Origin: an uncultured Prevotellaceae bacterium
GTDB taxonomy: Bacteria; Bacteroidota; Bacteroidia; Bacteroidales; Muribaculaceae
Assembly: GCA_905210415.1 (NCBI GenBank)
Contig: CAJLWM010000002.1
Location: 1 to 64,000 of the forward strand
DNA length: 64,000 nt
Reading direction: 5' to 3'
The notes under the pieces were generated by a model that made no database searches, was not told the DNA's origin, and saw nothing but the letters and a program-made list of their open reading frames with translations. Both the position numbers and the translations under genes were made by a program. Positions 45,757-53,632 of this stretch are shown here, piece by piece (the first letter of the stretch is position 1; each line of letters opens with the position of its first letter).

Positions 45757-46019
45757 GGTTCATCCGACATTTCGAGTGATAGTGTCCTAAAAAGGAAAAC
45801 CGCTGAACAAATTGTAGATTTGAATTTCGGACAACAAATATACAGTCATGAACAATAGTTTTCTATATCATGCTTGGGGGCTTTATACTCACAAATGCAC
45901 TCGTGAAGAATACAAAGGTGACACGATGATCTTGCATGTTGAAGCAAAAGATCGTGAAAAAGAATGTCCAAAGTGCGGCCACCGTCATTTGGTCAAGAAA
46001 GGTTTTCGCATACGTGACC
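45757..46019 (+). mobile_element. Truncated ISL3-family insertion sequence, left part
   Basis: The stretch starting GGTTCATCCGACATTTCGAG is a possible left inverted repeat (weak). A transposase promoter box TAGATTTG is at 45815-45822. The transposase then runs for 57 codons and stops being family sequence exactly at the left flank of dispersed copy D (46020). No right part of the element is found beyond copy D. Confidence 0.6.
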
Positions 46020-46066
46020 TTAACCCAAATCGGTCATTAGGGCTTGGCAGGATTTCGGAATTTTAG
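45848..46066 (+). pseudogene. ISL3-family transposase N-terminal fragment
   Basis: Residues 1-57 match the ISL3 transposase start: FLYHAWGLYTHKCTREEY, then the zinc-ribbon-like CPKCGHRH and the beginning of the DNA-binding domain (KKGFRIRD). The following 15 residues are encoded by dispersed copy D and are unrelated. ISL3 transposases are about 400 residues, so more than 80 percent is gone. Confidence 0.82.
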
Positions 46067-46211
46067 AAGTGCAGGTTTCAATTGCTTTTTAATGAGTAAT
46101 AGCCAGTTATTGCGAATTAAAAACAAGCAAAAAATGCCTGATAAAAACCGAAAGACGCCAAGCAGTAGAAAAAACACCTCATATACGTCCTAATGACCGA
46201 TTTGGGATTAA
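46020..46211 (-). repeat. Dispersed ~190-bp inverted-repeat element, copy D (inverted)
   Basis: Flanked by TTAA at 46020-46023 and TTAA at 46208-46211. The terminal repeats are the best preserved of the family: CCCAAATCGGTCATTAGG at the left and its exact inverse CCTAATGACCGATTTGGG at the right. Interior motifs run in the opposite direction to copies A, B, C and E. Confidence 0.88.
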
Positions 46212-46307
46212 TAGTGTTTAGGTGTGTAAATTTACTAATATTTCGTCAAAATGCACACCAATAACACATATTCAATACGGATTTTAACAAATATTTTAGT
46301 GTCTGGG

Positions 46308-47591
46308 TTATCGGGTGTAGAAGTCGATGATGCGGTTGATGGCGCGTTGGCAAACAGGGCAGAATGCAGGCGCCTTGTTGGTACGCATGCGGCAGTTGAG
46401 TGCAGGGCGATACATCCCCTTTTCGTTGTATCCAGCGCCCACAAATGCGCCCACCTTGTTGCTATATTCCTCGTCATCGGGTGTGGGTATAGGCGTGCCT
46501 TTTTCCACCATGTCGCTCCATTTGCTTTTGAAATCTTTCATCGATGTGATGTTTTGTTCCCAAGGCTCCACGTTGAGGTCGTAGGTGGCTGGATCGCCGT
46601 AATCATATTCGTCGGCAAGACCGCCGAAGCTGTGGCCAAATTCGTGTACTACCACTGGTGCGAAATTAGGATTGTGGGCAGTGGTGAGGGTGTATTCGTT
46701 GTAGATTCCGCCACCGCCATATTCGTTGGTGTTTGCGAGAATGATGATGTGTTCGTAGAGAACGCCCGATATGGCATCGTGTATAGCCTTCACGCGAGTG
46801 GTGGTGAGGTAGCGGTCGCTATAGAATGTGCTGAAGTGCGAACCGAAGGCGGTGCTGCGCCATTCGCCGAGACGTGGAATGCTCATGCCACTATCGCGCG
46901 ATGGGGTGAATACAGCCACAATGTTGAAGTCGTCTTTGCGGGTCTTAAATGGTTCGTGGTTGAACAGCGAATTGCAAGTGGCTTGAGCGTCGTTGTAGAA
47001 TGTGTCGCGCTCGGCTTGCGAATAGCCTTCGCCAAGTATCACCACATCGATGCATCGCTCCACGCTGCCGCCTTTATGCATATAGCGATAGTCGAGGTTA
47101 GGGTCGCGGTGACGTTGCTCGATGAGGATGTCTTGTGGATTGATGGTGTGAGTATATTTCGCTATGGTCTCGTGCGAGGCGTTGATGAGCGTGACAGTCA
47201 CCTCTACGGTGCGCTGTGGCATAGGCACCAGCATAGTGTGGTCGAACGAGCGTGCTGTGGTTTTAGCCTCGTCGGTAGTGAGCCATTCGTTGAATAGCGT
47301 TGAGAAAGAAGTCTGATAGATAGTGGTGCCAGTGGCAGCATCCTTCATCACCAGTTGACCGTTGCCGAGCAGTGGCATTTGGTCGAGGTGTTTGCGTCGT
47401 CCAGCCCAGATGGCAGTTTTCGACATCTCGTAGAGCGCTATGCCTTGGTGTTTGGCATCGCCATACAACTGATAGTCGATGCGCAGAGTAGTGTTGGTGA
47501 AATAGTCGCTAAATGTCACGTTGTGCTTCTTGGCGAATGCTGAGATTGCGCTCACGAGGCATACTGCAATGATAAGAAGTCTTTTTGCCAT
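46308..47591 (-). CDS. Peptidase M64 (IgA peptidase-like) metalloprotease
   Basis: 427 residues from ATG at 47591, where a signal peptide begins (AKRLLIIAVCLVSAISAFA). An open frame further upstream overlaps mutS and is not needed. Residues about 20-140 form the M64 N-terminal domain. The zinc site HEFGH is at 316-320, followed by GLADEYDY with the third ligand. DVVILGEGYSQ at 182-192 is a family block. Related clostridial enzymes cut immunoglobulin A; Bacteroidetes members are secreted proteases of unproven substrate. The gene starts 33 bp after mutS. Confidence 0.9.
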   Translation of the reverse strand: MAKRLLIIAVCLVSAISAFAKKHNVTFSDYFTNTTLRIDYQLYGDAKHQGIALYEMSKTAIWAGRRKHLDQMPLLGNGQLVMKDAATGTTIYQTSFSTLFNEWLTTDEAKTTARSFDHTMLVPMPQRTVEVTVTLINASHETIAKYTHTINPQDILIEQRHRDPNLDYRYMHKGGSVERCIDVVILGEGYSQAERDTFYNDAQATCNSLFNHEPFKTRKDDFNIVAVFTPSRDSGMSIPRLGEWRSTAFGSHFSTFYSDRYLTTTRVKAIHDAISGVLYEHIIILANTNEYGGGGIYNEYTLTTAHNPNFAPVVVHEFGHSFGGLADEYDYGDPATYDLNVEPWEQNITSMKDFKSKWSDMVEKGTPIPTPDDEEYSNKVGAFVGAGYNEKGMYRPALNCRMRTNKAPAFCPVCQRAINRIIDFYTR

Positions 47592-47623
47592 GGTGATTAT
47601 GTTTTGGTTTTGGGCAAGCGGTG

Positions 47624-50263
47624 TCAGCACTTGCCAGTGAGTATTTTTTTGATTTCGTTGAGTTTGTTGAGGGCTTCCACCGGAGTGAGGTTGTTGATGT
47701 CGGCGCCGAGAATCTCGTCGCGCACTTGGCAGAGCACAGGGTCGTCGAGCTGGAAGAACGATAGTTGCATACCGCTTTCCACCTTCGATTGAGGCACGTT
47801 GCTCATATTGATGTCGTTGGAGTGGTCTTCCTCAAGTTGCTTCAGCACTTGGTCGGCTCGTTTGATGATTACCTGAGGCATACCAGCCAGTTTGGCAACG
47901 TGAATACCGAAGCTGTGTTCGCTGCCTCCTTTCACCAGTTTGCGCACGAAAATCACCTTGCCTGCAATCTCCTTCACCGACACGTTGTAGTTGACTATAC
48001 GGTGAAACGATTTCTCCATCTCGTTGAGTTCGTGGTAGTGTGTGGCAAACAGAGTCTTAGGGTGACAACGGCTGTGTTCGTGCAGATATTCCACAATCGA
48101 CCAGGCGATAGAAATGCCGTCGTAGGTGCTTGTGCCACGACCCAACTCGTCGAAAAGCACGAGGCTGCGCTCGCTGATGTTGTTGAGGATGCTTGCCGCC
48201 TCGGTCATTTCCACCATAAAGGTAGACTCGCCGAGTGAGATGTTGTCGCTTGCGCCCACGCGAGTGAAAATCTTGTCTACGATGCCTATTTTAGCCGCTT
48301 GTGCCGGTACATAGCATCCTATCTGAGCCATCAGCACAATGAGGGCTGTTTGGCGCAGCAGAGCCGATTTACCCGACATGTTAGGACCAGTGATCATGAT
48401 TATCTGTTGGTCGTCGTTGCCGAGGTGTATGCTGTTGCTGATGTATCGCTCGTTGATAGGCAATTGCTTCTCAATCACAGGGTGGCGGCCCTCGGTGATG
48501 TCAATCACGAGCGAATCGTTGAGCTCTGGGCGGTTGTATTTGTTCTCGATAGCCACGCGAGTGAACGATAGCAGGCAGTCGAGGTGAGAAACCAGGTTGG
48601 AATTGAGTTGGATAGCCGGTATATAGTCGGTGACGGCAGCCACCAGTTCGTTGAATAGTCGGGTCTCAATCACGGCAATCTTTTCTTCTGCGCCGAGAAT
48701 CTTCTCCTCATATTCTTTGAGTTCGGGAGTGATATATCGTTCGGCGCTCACCAGCGTCTGCTTGCGAATCCAATCCTCAGGCACCTTGTCCTTGTGAGTG
48801 TTGCGCACTTCTATGTAGTAGCCAAACACGTTGTTGAAGTCTATTTTCAGGCTTGGGATGCCAGTGCGTTCGCTTTCCGACTGCTGCATGCGCAGCAAGA
48901 AGTCTTTGCTTGAATGGCTGATGTGGCGCAATTCGTCGAGCTCGGCATTCACGCCAGGATTGATGAAGTTGCCACGAGCCAGCAGATTTGGGGCATCGGG
49001 ATTGATTTCGCGAGCTATTCGGTCGCGAATGAGTTGGCAAGTGTTCATTTGCTCGCCGATGCCTTGCAGCACATCGTGGTTGCTTGCCGAGCAGAGGGCT
49101 TTGATAGGCTCGATAGCCGTGAGAGCCATGCGCAGTTGCACCAGTTCGCGCGGAGTGATGCGACCCACAGCCACTTTTGAGATAAGGCGCTCAAGGTCGC
49201 CAATGGTTTCGAGTTGCTGCGTGAGCAATTCGCGTCCTTCCACGTATTTGAAGAAATATTCCACCACGCTCAGCCGGCGGTTGATTTGCTCCACGTCTTT
49301 GAGAGGGAACAATATCCAGCGACGCAGCAATCGGGCGCCCATAGGCGAGAGAGTGCGGTCGATTACCGATAGCAGGCTCTTGCCGTCTTCGCTCATGGCG
49401 TCGATGAGTTCGAGGTTGCGGATGGTGAATTTATCAAGGCGCACATATCGCTCAGCCTCGATGCGCGAGAGAGTGGTGATGTGGCTGATGTGAGTGTGCT
49501 GAGTGATGTCGAGATAGCAAAGTATAGCACCCGAAGCCACTATGGCATTGTGCATAGTGTGAATGCCGAAGCCCTTGAGGTTTTTGGTCTCGAAGTGCTT
49601 TAGCAGGCGGTCGGTAGCCGTTTCTTCGGTGAAAATCCAGTCGTCGAGTTCAAAAGATAGATAGTTGGCGTTGAAGGTTTTGTTAAACAAGTCGCGTTTG
49701 CCTCGCTCCACCAGCACTTCCTTAGGCGAGAAGTTGCCAAGGAGTTTTTCCACATAGTCTTCAGTACCCTCGGCAGTGAGAAATTCGCCCGTACTGATGT
49801 CGAGAAACGCCACGCCCAACGCCTTTTTGCCGAAATATACGGCAGCGAGGAAGTTGTTTTCGCGCAGGTTGAGCACATTGTCGTTGATCGACACGCCCGG
49901 CGTCACCAGTTCGGTGATGCCGCGTTTCACGAGTTTCTTGGTGAGTTTAGGGTCCTCAAGTTGCTCACAGATAGCCACGCGCTTGCCGGCACGCACCAGT
50001 TTTGGCAGGTAAGTGTCGAGGGCATGGTGAGGGAAACCAGCCAGTTCCACACTTTGCGCCGAGCCGTTGGCACGTCGGGTGAGGGTAAGTCCAAGAATTT
50101 CAGATGCGGTGATGGCATCATCGCTGAATGTCTCGTAGAAGTCGCCTACACGAAACAGCAATACGGCATCGGGATGTTTGCCTTTCATCTCGATGTATTG
50201 TTTCATCAGCGGTGTTTCAACTATTTCTTTTGCCACGTTGTTTTCGTTTTTGCTTGTATCCAA
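47624..50263 (-). CDS. mutS: DNA mismatch repair protein MutS
   Basis: 879 residues of MutS1. The mismatch-binding loop motif in [13 protein letters not shown] is near 38-50 (Phe and Glu of the F-x-E pair). The ATPase has GPNMSGKS at 626-633, [13 protein letters not shown] and FATHYHEL. The order is connector, core, clamp, ATPase and a short helix-turn-helix tail ending near [11 protein letters not shown]. It recognises base mismatches after replication. Housekeeping gene, intact. Confidence 0.97.
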   Translation of the reverse strand: MDTSKNENNVAKEIVETPLMKQYIEMKGKHPDAVLLFRVGDFYETFSDDAITASEILGLTLTRRANGSAQSVELAGFPHHALDTYLPKLVRAGKRVAICEQLEDPKLTKKLVKRGITELVTPGVSINDNVLNLRENNFLAAVYFGKKALGVAFLDISTGEFLTAEGTEDYVEKLLGNFSPKEVLVERGKRDLFNKTFNANYLSFELDDWIFTEETATDRLLKHFETKNLKGFGIHTMHNAIVASGAILCYLDITQHTHISHITTLSRIEAERYVRLDKFTIRNLELIDAMSEDGKSLLSVIDRTLSPMGARLLRRWILFPLKDVEQINRRLSVVEYFFKYVEGRELLTQQLETIGDLERLISKVAVGRITPRELVQLRMALTAIEPIKALCSASNHDVLQGIGEQMNTCQLIRDRIAREINPDAPNLLARGNFINPGVNAELDELRHISHSSKDFLLRMQQSESERTGIPSLKIDFNNVFGYYIEVRNTHKDKVPEDWIRKQTLVSAERYITPELKEYEEKILGAEEKIAVIETRLFNELVAAVTDYIPAIQLNSNLVSHLDCLLSFTRVAIENKYNRPELNDSLVIDITEGRHPVIEKQLPINERYISNSIHLGNDDQQIIMITGPNMSGKSALLRQTALIVLMAQIGCYVPAQAAKIGIVDKIFTRVGASDNISLGESTFMVEMTEAASILNNISERSLVLFDELGRGTSTYDGISIAWSIVEYLHEHSRCHPKTLFATHYHELNEMEKSFHRIVNYNVSVKEIAGKVIFVRKLVKGGSEHSFGIHVAKLAGMPQVIIKRADQVLKQLEEDHSNDINMSNVPQSKVESGMQLSFFQLDDPVLCQVRDEILGADINNLTPVEALNKLNEIKKILTGKC

Positions 50264-50285
50264 GTCGGTAATGACCGATGAACAA

Positions 50286-50316
50286 CAAAGTTAGCAAAAT
50301 TCCCACTATCGTGCAA
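50286..50316 (-). promoter_or_regulatory. mutS promoter
   Basis: TAACTTTG (-7) at 50286-50293 and CTTG at 50314-50317 as a near -33 box, about 20 bp apart, on the minus strand. The -7 box lies 22 bp before the ATG. Confidence 0.5.
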
Positions 50317-50317
50317 G

Positions 50318-50361
50318 AAAAAACCACCCCCGCCGGCAACGAATTGGGCTGCTGGCGGGGG
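50318..50361 (-). terminator. Terminator of the LRR gene
   Basis: On the minus strand a 12-bp G/C-rich stem (TGCCCCCGCCAGCA side with TGCCGGCGGGGG) is followed by GGTTTTTT. Confidence 0.8.
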
Positions 50362-50389
50362 CAGAATTGATATCGTATTTCTGTGGGGA

Positions 50390-51566
50390 TTAGTTGACGA
50401 GGGTCTTGAACGACTTGCCAGCTGCTTTCACGATGAAGACGCCTGTGGATGGTGCTGTGATGCTCTTCTTGGTGCCGCGATAGAGCAGTTGGCCGTTGAT
50501 GCCGTAGAGCTCTACCACGTCGGCAGCTTCAGCGCCTTCCACGATGATTTCGCCGTTGTTGGCATACACCTTCAACGCATTGCTGGTGATTGCATCTACG
50601 CTTGTGAAGATTTCTGATTTCTTGAAGTGTTTCCAACCCTCAGCCGCTTTGTAGGTGTTAACGTAGCCTCCTGTCACGCGAAGTCGAGCGGTGTCGTAGG
50701 TGTTTTTGTCGAACACGTTGAGTCCGCCCACGTTTTTGTCGCAGGTGCTGTCGTAGTCGCAATTCATTGTCGGAGGAACAGGATTGAATGAATTCACTCG
50801 CTTTAGTCCTGTGCAGCCAGCGAATGCCTTGTCGCCAATGCTATTCACGCTGGTGCCTAATGATATCCACTCCAAAGAACTGCAACCAGCGAAAGCCGAT
50901 TCGCCAATGGTGGTGACAGCGTCGGGGAACAATGCGTTTGGCAAACTAAAGCAACCTTCGAATGATGATTTGCCGATGGTTTTCACTTTCTCGCCGATAG
51001 TGAGTTGGGTTGCGCTCATGCAATACGCAAATGCGTAGTCGCCGATTGTGGTAACTTTCTCGCCGATAGTGAGTTGGGTTGCGCTCATGCAACCCATAAA
51101 TGCGTGGTCGCCGATTGTGGTAACGTTCTCGGGGATGATGATTTTAGACAGATTGGTTGCGGCAAACGATGCTTCGCCGATAGTATGCAAAGAGTCGCTA
51201 TTGGTAAAATTGATGGTGGAAAGTTTGCTACATTGTGCGAAAGAGTAGTTGCCTGTGTGCTCTATTGGTGCTGTGATGGTTAGTTCTGTCACTTCCCCTA
51301 ACTCATAGAACACGTAGTCGCCGATAGATGTGATGTCGCCAGAAATCACGATGGATGTTATTTGTTTTCTAAGACTTGGGAATGGCAATTTGGATTCTGT
51401 GGCATTAGGCATATCGCCAGTGCCGGTGATGGTGAGCACACCGTTGTCGTCGAGAGTCCAAGGAAATGCCGCTGCCCAGAAGTTTGCCCGAAGTAGCCGC
51501 ATTAGCTGTAAAACATGCAAATAAAGAGAGAGTAAATACAAACAATACTTTTAAATTTTTAGCCAT
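50390..51566 (-). pseudogene. BspA-like leucine-rich repeat surface protein, frameshifted near its N-terminus
   Basis: The body (about 370 residues) holds the LRR_5/BspA repeats, with units such as TIGDYAFAYCMSATQLTIGE, and ends in a Bacteroidetes sorting-type C-terminal domain (GINGQLLYRGTKKSITAP). The proper start is ATG at 51566 with a clean signal peptide (KNLKVLFVFTLSLFACFTANA). That frame does not join the LRR frame; the shift is within about 51480-51500, where GGGC could carry one extra base. The longest single frame, 50390-51541, lacks a signal peptide. Two adjacent repeats are identical over about 69 bp. Real decay, contingency switching or a base error are all possible. Confidence 0.75.
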
Positions 51567-51736
51567 AGCACTCTATTGTATTTTGTCGTCCGCAAAGTCC
51601 TCCAAAGCGGATATTTTTTTAATCATAAAAGGCGCGAGGACTTATGCCGTAAGTAGGGCTGCACCTTTTCCGCAGTCTTGTTGGTCGGAGCAAATGCTAT
51701 TGCCTACAGAGCGTGTGGCGAAGTGTTTGTTTCAAC

Positions 51737-51923
51737 TTAAACCCAAATTGGTTATTAGGTCGTATATGTTATTTAAGACTACTTGAAGTCTTTCGTTTTT
51801 TATAAGGCATCTTTTGCGTGTTTTTAATTCGCAATAGCTTGCTATAACTCGTTAAAAAGCAAACAAAATCCGCACTTCTAAAATTAGAAATACATTCAAG
51901 TCCTAATAACCGAATTGGGTTAA
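51737..51923 (+). repeat. Dispersed ~190-bp inverted-repeat element, copy E
   Basis: Flanked by TTAA at 51737-51740 and TTAA at 51920-51923. It is the most diverged copy (187 bp; ends ACCCAAATTGGTTATTAGG and CCTAATAACCGAATTGGG), yet end changes are matched: the GGTTATTAGG end pairs with CCTAATAACC. It lies between the LRR gene and the GT11-like gene. Nothing else is recognisable in 51567-52074. Confidence 0.85.
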
Positions 51924-52074
51924 ATTTGGTCAGACTGACAGTGAATCTACTTAATATGGTTTTGGCGGCAAAAGTAGATAAAGTTGTGGACATAAGTGAA
52001 ATAAATGCCGTGAAAAAATAGCGTAAATGTAACTGAAATGTCACAAAATATGTTCGAAGCGATATATCGTGCGC

Positions 52075-52896
52075 TTAGGTTACGGGAATTGCTGTCCAAT
52101 AGATAGGAATCAGGTCGGTGGGTTTGTTGTCAGCATCGGCCGACCATCGCTGTGGCACAATCACAATCTTGTCGGGGTCGGGGTTGAGCCAAGCCGCCCA
52201 CCACGAGGTGAGTGTGTTGGCGCAGATGATGTGGTTGCTGTGCAGCATAGCCTGCATAAGATCGAAATCAGAGAGATTGGCTGTGGAGACAAATATGCTG
52301 TCGTCGGGCAGCAACAATTGCTGCTTCACGAGTTCGGCATCGCTGGTAAACACCAGAAATTGCGCATCGGTGATATAGGTGCGAATGTTGGCTATCGCCC
52401 AGTTGTAGTAGTCGGTGGTGCAGGTGTTGCTTGGGCTTGTGGGTTGATGTATGTGCAGAGCCACAGTTTCGCGTCTGCCCTTGTGTGCAAGTATGCCCTT
52501 CGCGGCATCGCTCAATTGACATTCGGGCACGATAAATGCGCGGCTCACATCCTCGTTGGCAGCCTCGAAATAGCGTGGCGATGCCCACGAGCCTATGCAG
52601 AGGCCTTCGGTAGCATCAATCACGTCGCGCGCAAACACGCCAAATGTGTCGGTGATAACGTTGCCCTTGTCGGCCGTTTTGCCGAAAATTCCTTTCAGGC
52701 GGTCGCTAAGCGAGGTGCGAAAGGGAGCCACATCGTTGGCGGTAGCCTCGGTGTAGCCAGTGAGTGCGAATTGTGAGGCAATCCATTGCTTTGGGGTGAG
52801 AAGAGCCACATTGTCGCCTTGGTTTTTTAGGCGAAGATATAGCGCATATTGAAACATCTGCTCGCAGAGAGAGCCAAATATCTTAATGATTTTCAT
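52075..52896 (-). CDS. GT11-like glycosyltransferase with altered donor-site motif
   Basis: 273 residues related to alpha-1,2-fucosyltransferases of family GT11. The start FGSLCEQMFQYALYL (7-21) matches GGLGNQMFQYA, and FTSD (183-186) and ANTLTSWWAAWLN (226-238) match FSDD and SNSSFSWWAAWL. The GDP-fucose-binding H-x-R-R-x-D block is replaced by HIHQPTS at 148-154, so either the donor differs or the protein has lost activity. Downstream of a methyltransferase-like gene and YfhO on the same strand. Confidence 0.75.
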   Translation of the reverse strand: MKIIKIFGSLCEQMFQYALYLRLKNQGDNVALLTPKQWIASQFALTGYTEATANDVAPFRTSLSDRLKGIFGKTADKGNVITDTFGVFARDVIDATEGLCIGSWASPRYFEAANEDVSRAFIVPECQLSDAAKGILAHKGRRETVALHIHQPTSPSNTCTTDYYNWAIANIRTYITDAQFLVFTSDAELVKQQLLLPDDSIFVSTANLSDFDLMQAMLHSNHIICANTLTSWWAAWLNPDPDKIVIVPQRWSADADNKPTDLIPIYWTAIPVT

Positions 52897-52899
52897 TGA

Positions 52900-53619
52900 T
52901 TATATCCAAATTGAGAAGTCTTGTCGAGGAAGCGATTGTCGGGCAACAAACACCGCAAGCCTATCGTTGCTAAACGACATGCCGTGCTGTGCATATTGGC
53001 GGCTGTCTTCCCACATCTGTCGCATAAGGCGGTCGTTGGCGATGTTGCGGAAAATCACCACACCCTCGCTATCGAGGATTGAATTGACGAAGTATTGCAG
53101 TTGGCTGTAGTTGTCGACGTGCGAGATGCTGTTGATGACTATAAACGGATGATCGTCGTCGGCAAGTGCTGCGGGATAGTCGGTGACGGCATTCACTATG
53201 CTGTTCAGATGGGTGATGCGGCTCTCAAACTGGGTGAAGATGCCACTGGTGGCATCGCAGGTGAGGCTTGCCGGGTCGAAGAGCCACAGGTGGCTTTTGC
53301 TGTTCACCATTAGCGTGGTAGCAGCCGAGAGTCCGTAGTTTGAGCCAATCTGCAGCACGTTGAGCGGATTGAAATAGTTGACAATGCGGAAAAGCAACTT
53401 GGCATTGTGCAGCGACATGGGTCGCTTGCGTTTGCCGGTGTGCTTTATCGCCTGCTTGATGGCGGTGTGCAGATACTCTATGCTTTCGTAGGCATAGTAG
53501 TGATATTTTTGGCGCATCACGTTGGTGATGAAGTAGAAGGCAAACGGCGAGTGAACGCCGAAGCCCTTGCTTCGCCAGAAACGTTGCCACATAGTGAGGT
53601 GTTTAGAGAGGTTGTTCAT
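52900..53619 (-). CDS. Class I SAM-dependent methyltransferase-like protein
   Basis: 239 residues from ATG at 53619; a longer open frame upstream is only the shadow of YfhO. VLQIGSNYGLSAATTLM at about 88-104 corresponds to the S-adenosylmethionine-binding glycine loop, but the usual GxGxG is reduced to GSNYG. HLWLFDP follows as the acidic strand. The fold is inferred and the substrate unknown. Its stop is 3 bp before the GT11-like start, so the two are expressed together. Confidence 0.68.
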   Translation of the reverse strand: MNNLSKHLTMWQRFWRSKGFGVHSPFAFYFITNVMRQKYHYYAYESIEYLHTAIKQAIKHTGKRKRPMSLHNAKLLFRIVNYFNPLNVLQIGSNYGLSAATTLMVNSKSHLWLFDPASLTCDATSGIFTQFESRITHLNSIVNAVTDYPAALADDDHPFIVINSISHVDNYSQLQYFVNSILDSEGVVIFRNIANDRLMRQMWEDSRQYAQHGMSFSNDRLAVFVARQSLPRQDFSIWI

Positions 53620-53632
53620 AGTGCGGAGAGTG

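Noticed and set aside
46251..47297. Plus-strand open frame of 348 codons opposite the M64 peptidase
   Set aside because: Antisense to the zinc-peptidase domain; composition follows from the opposite strand's codons.
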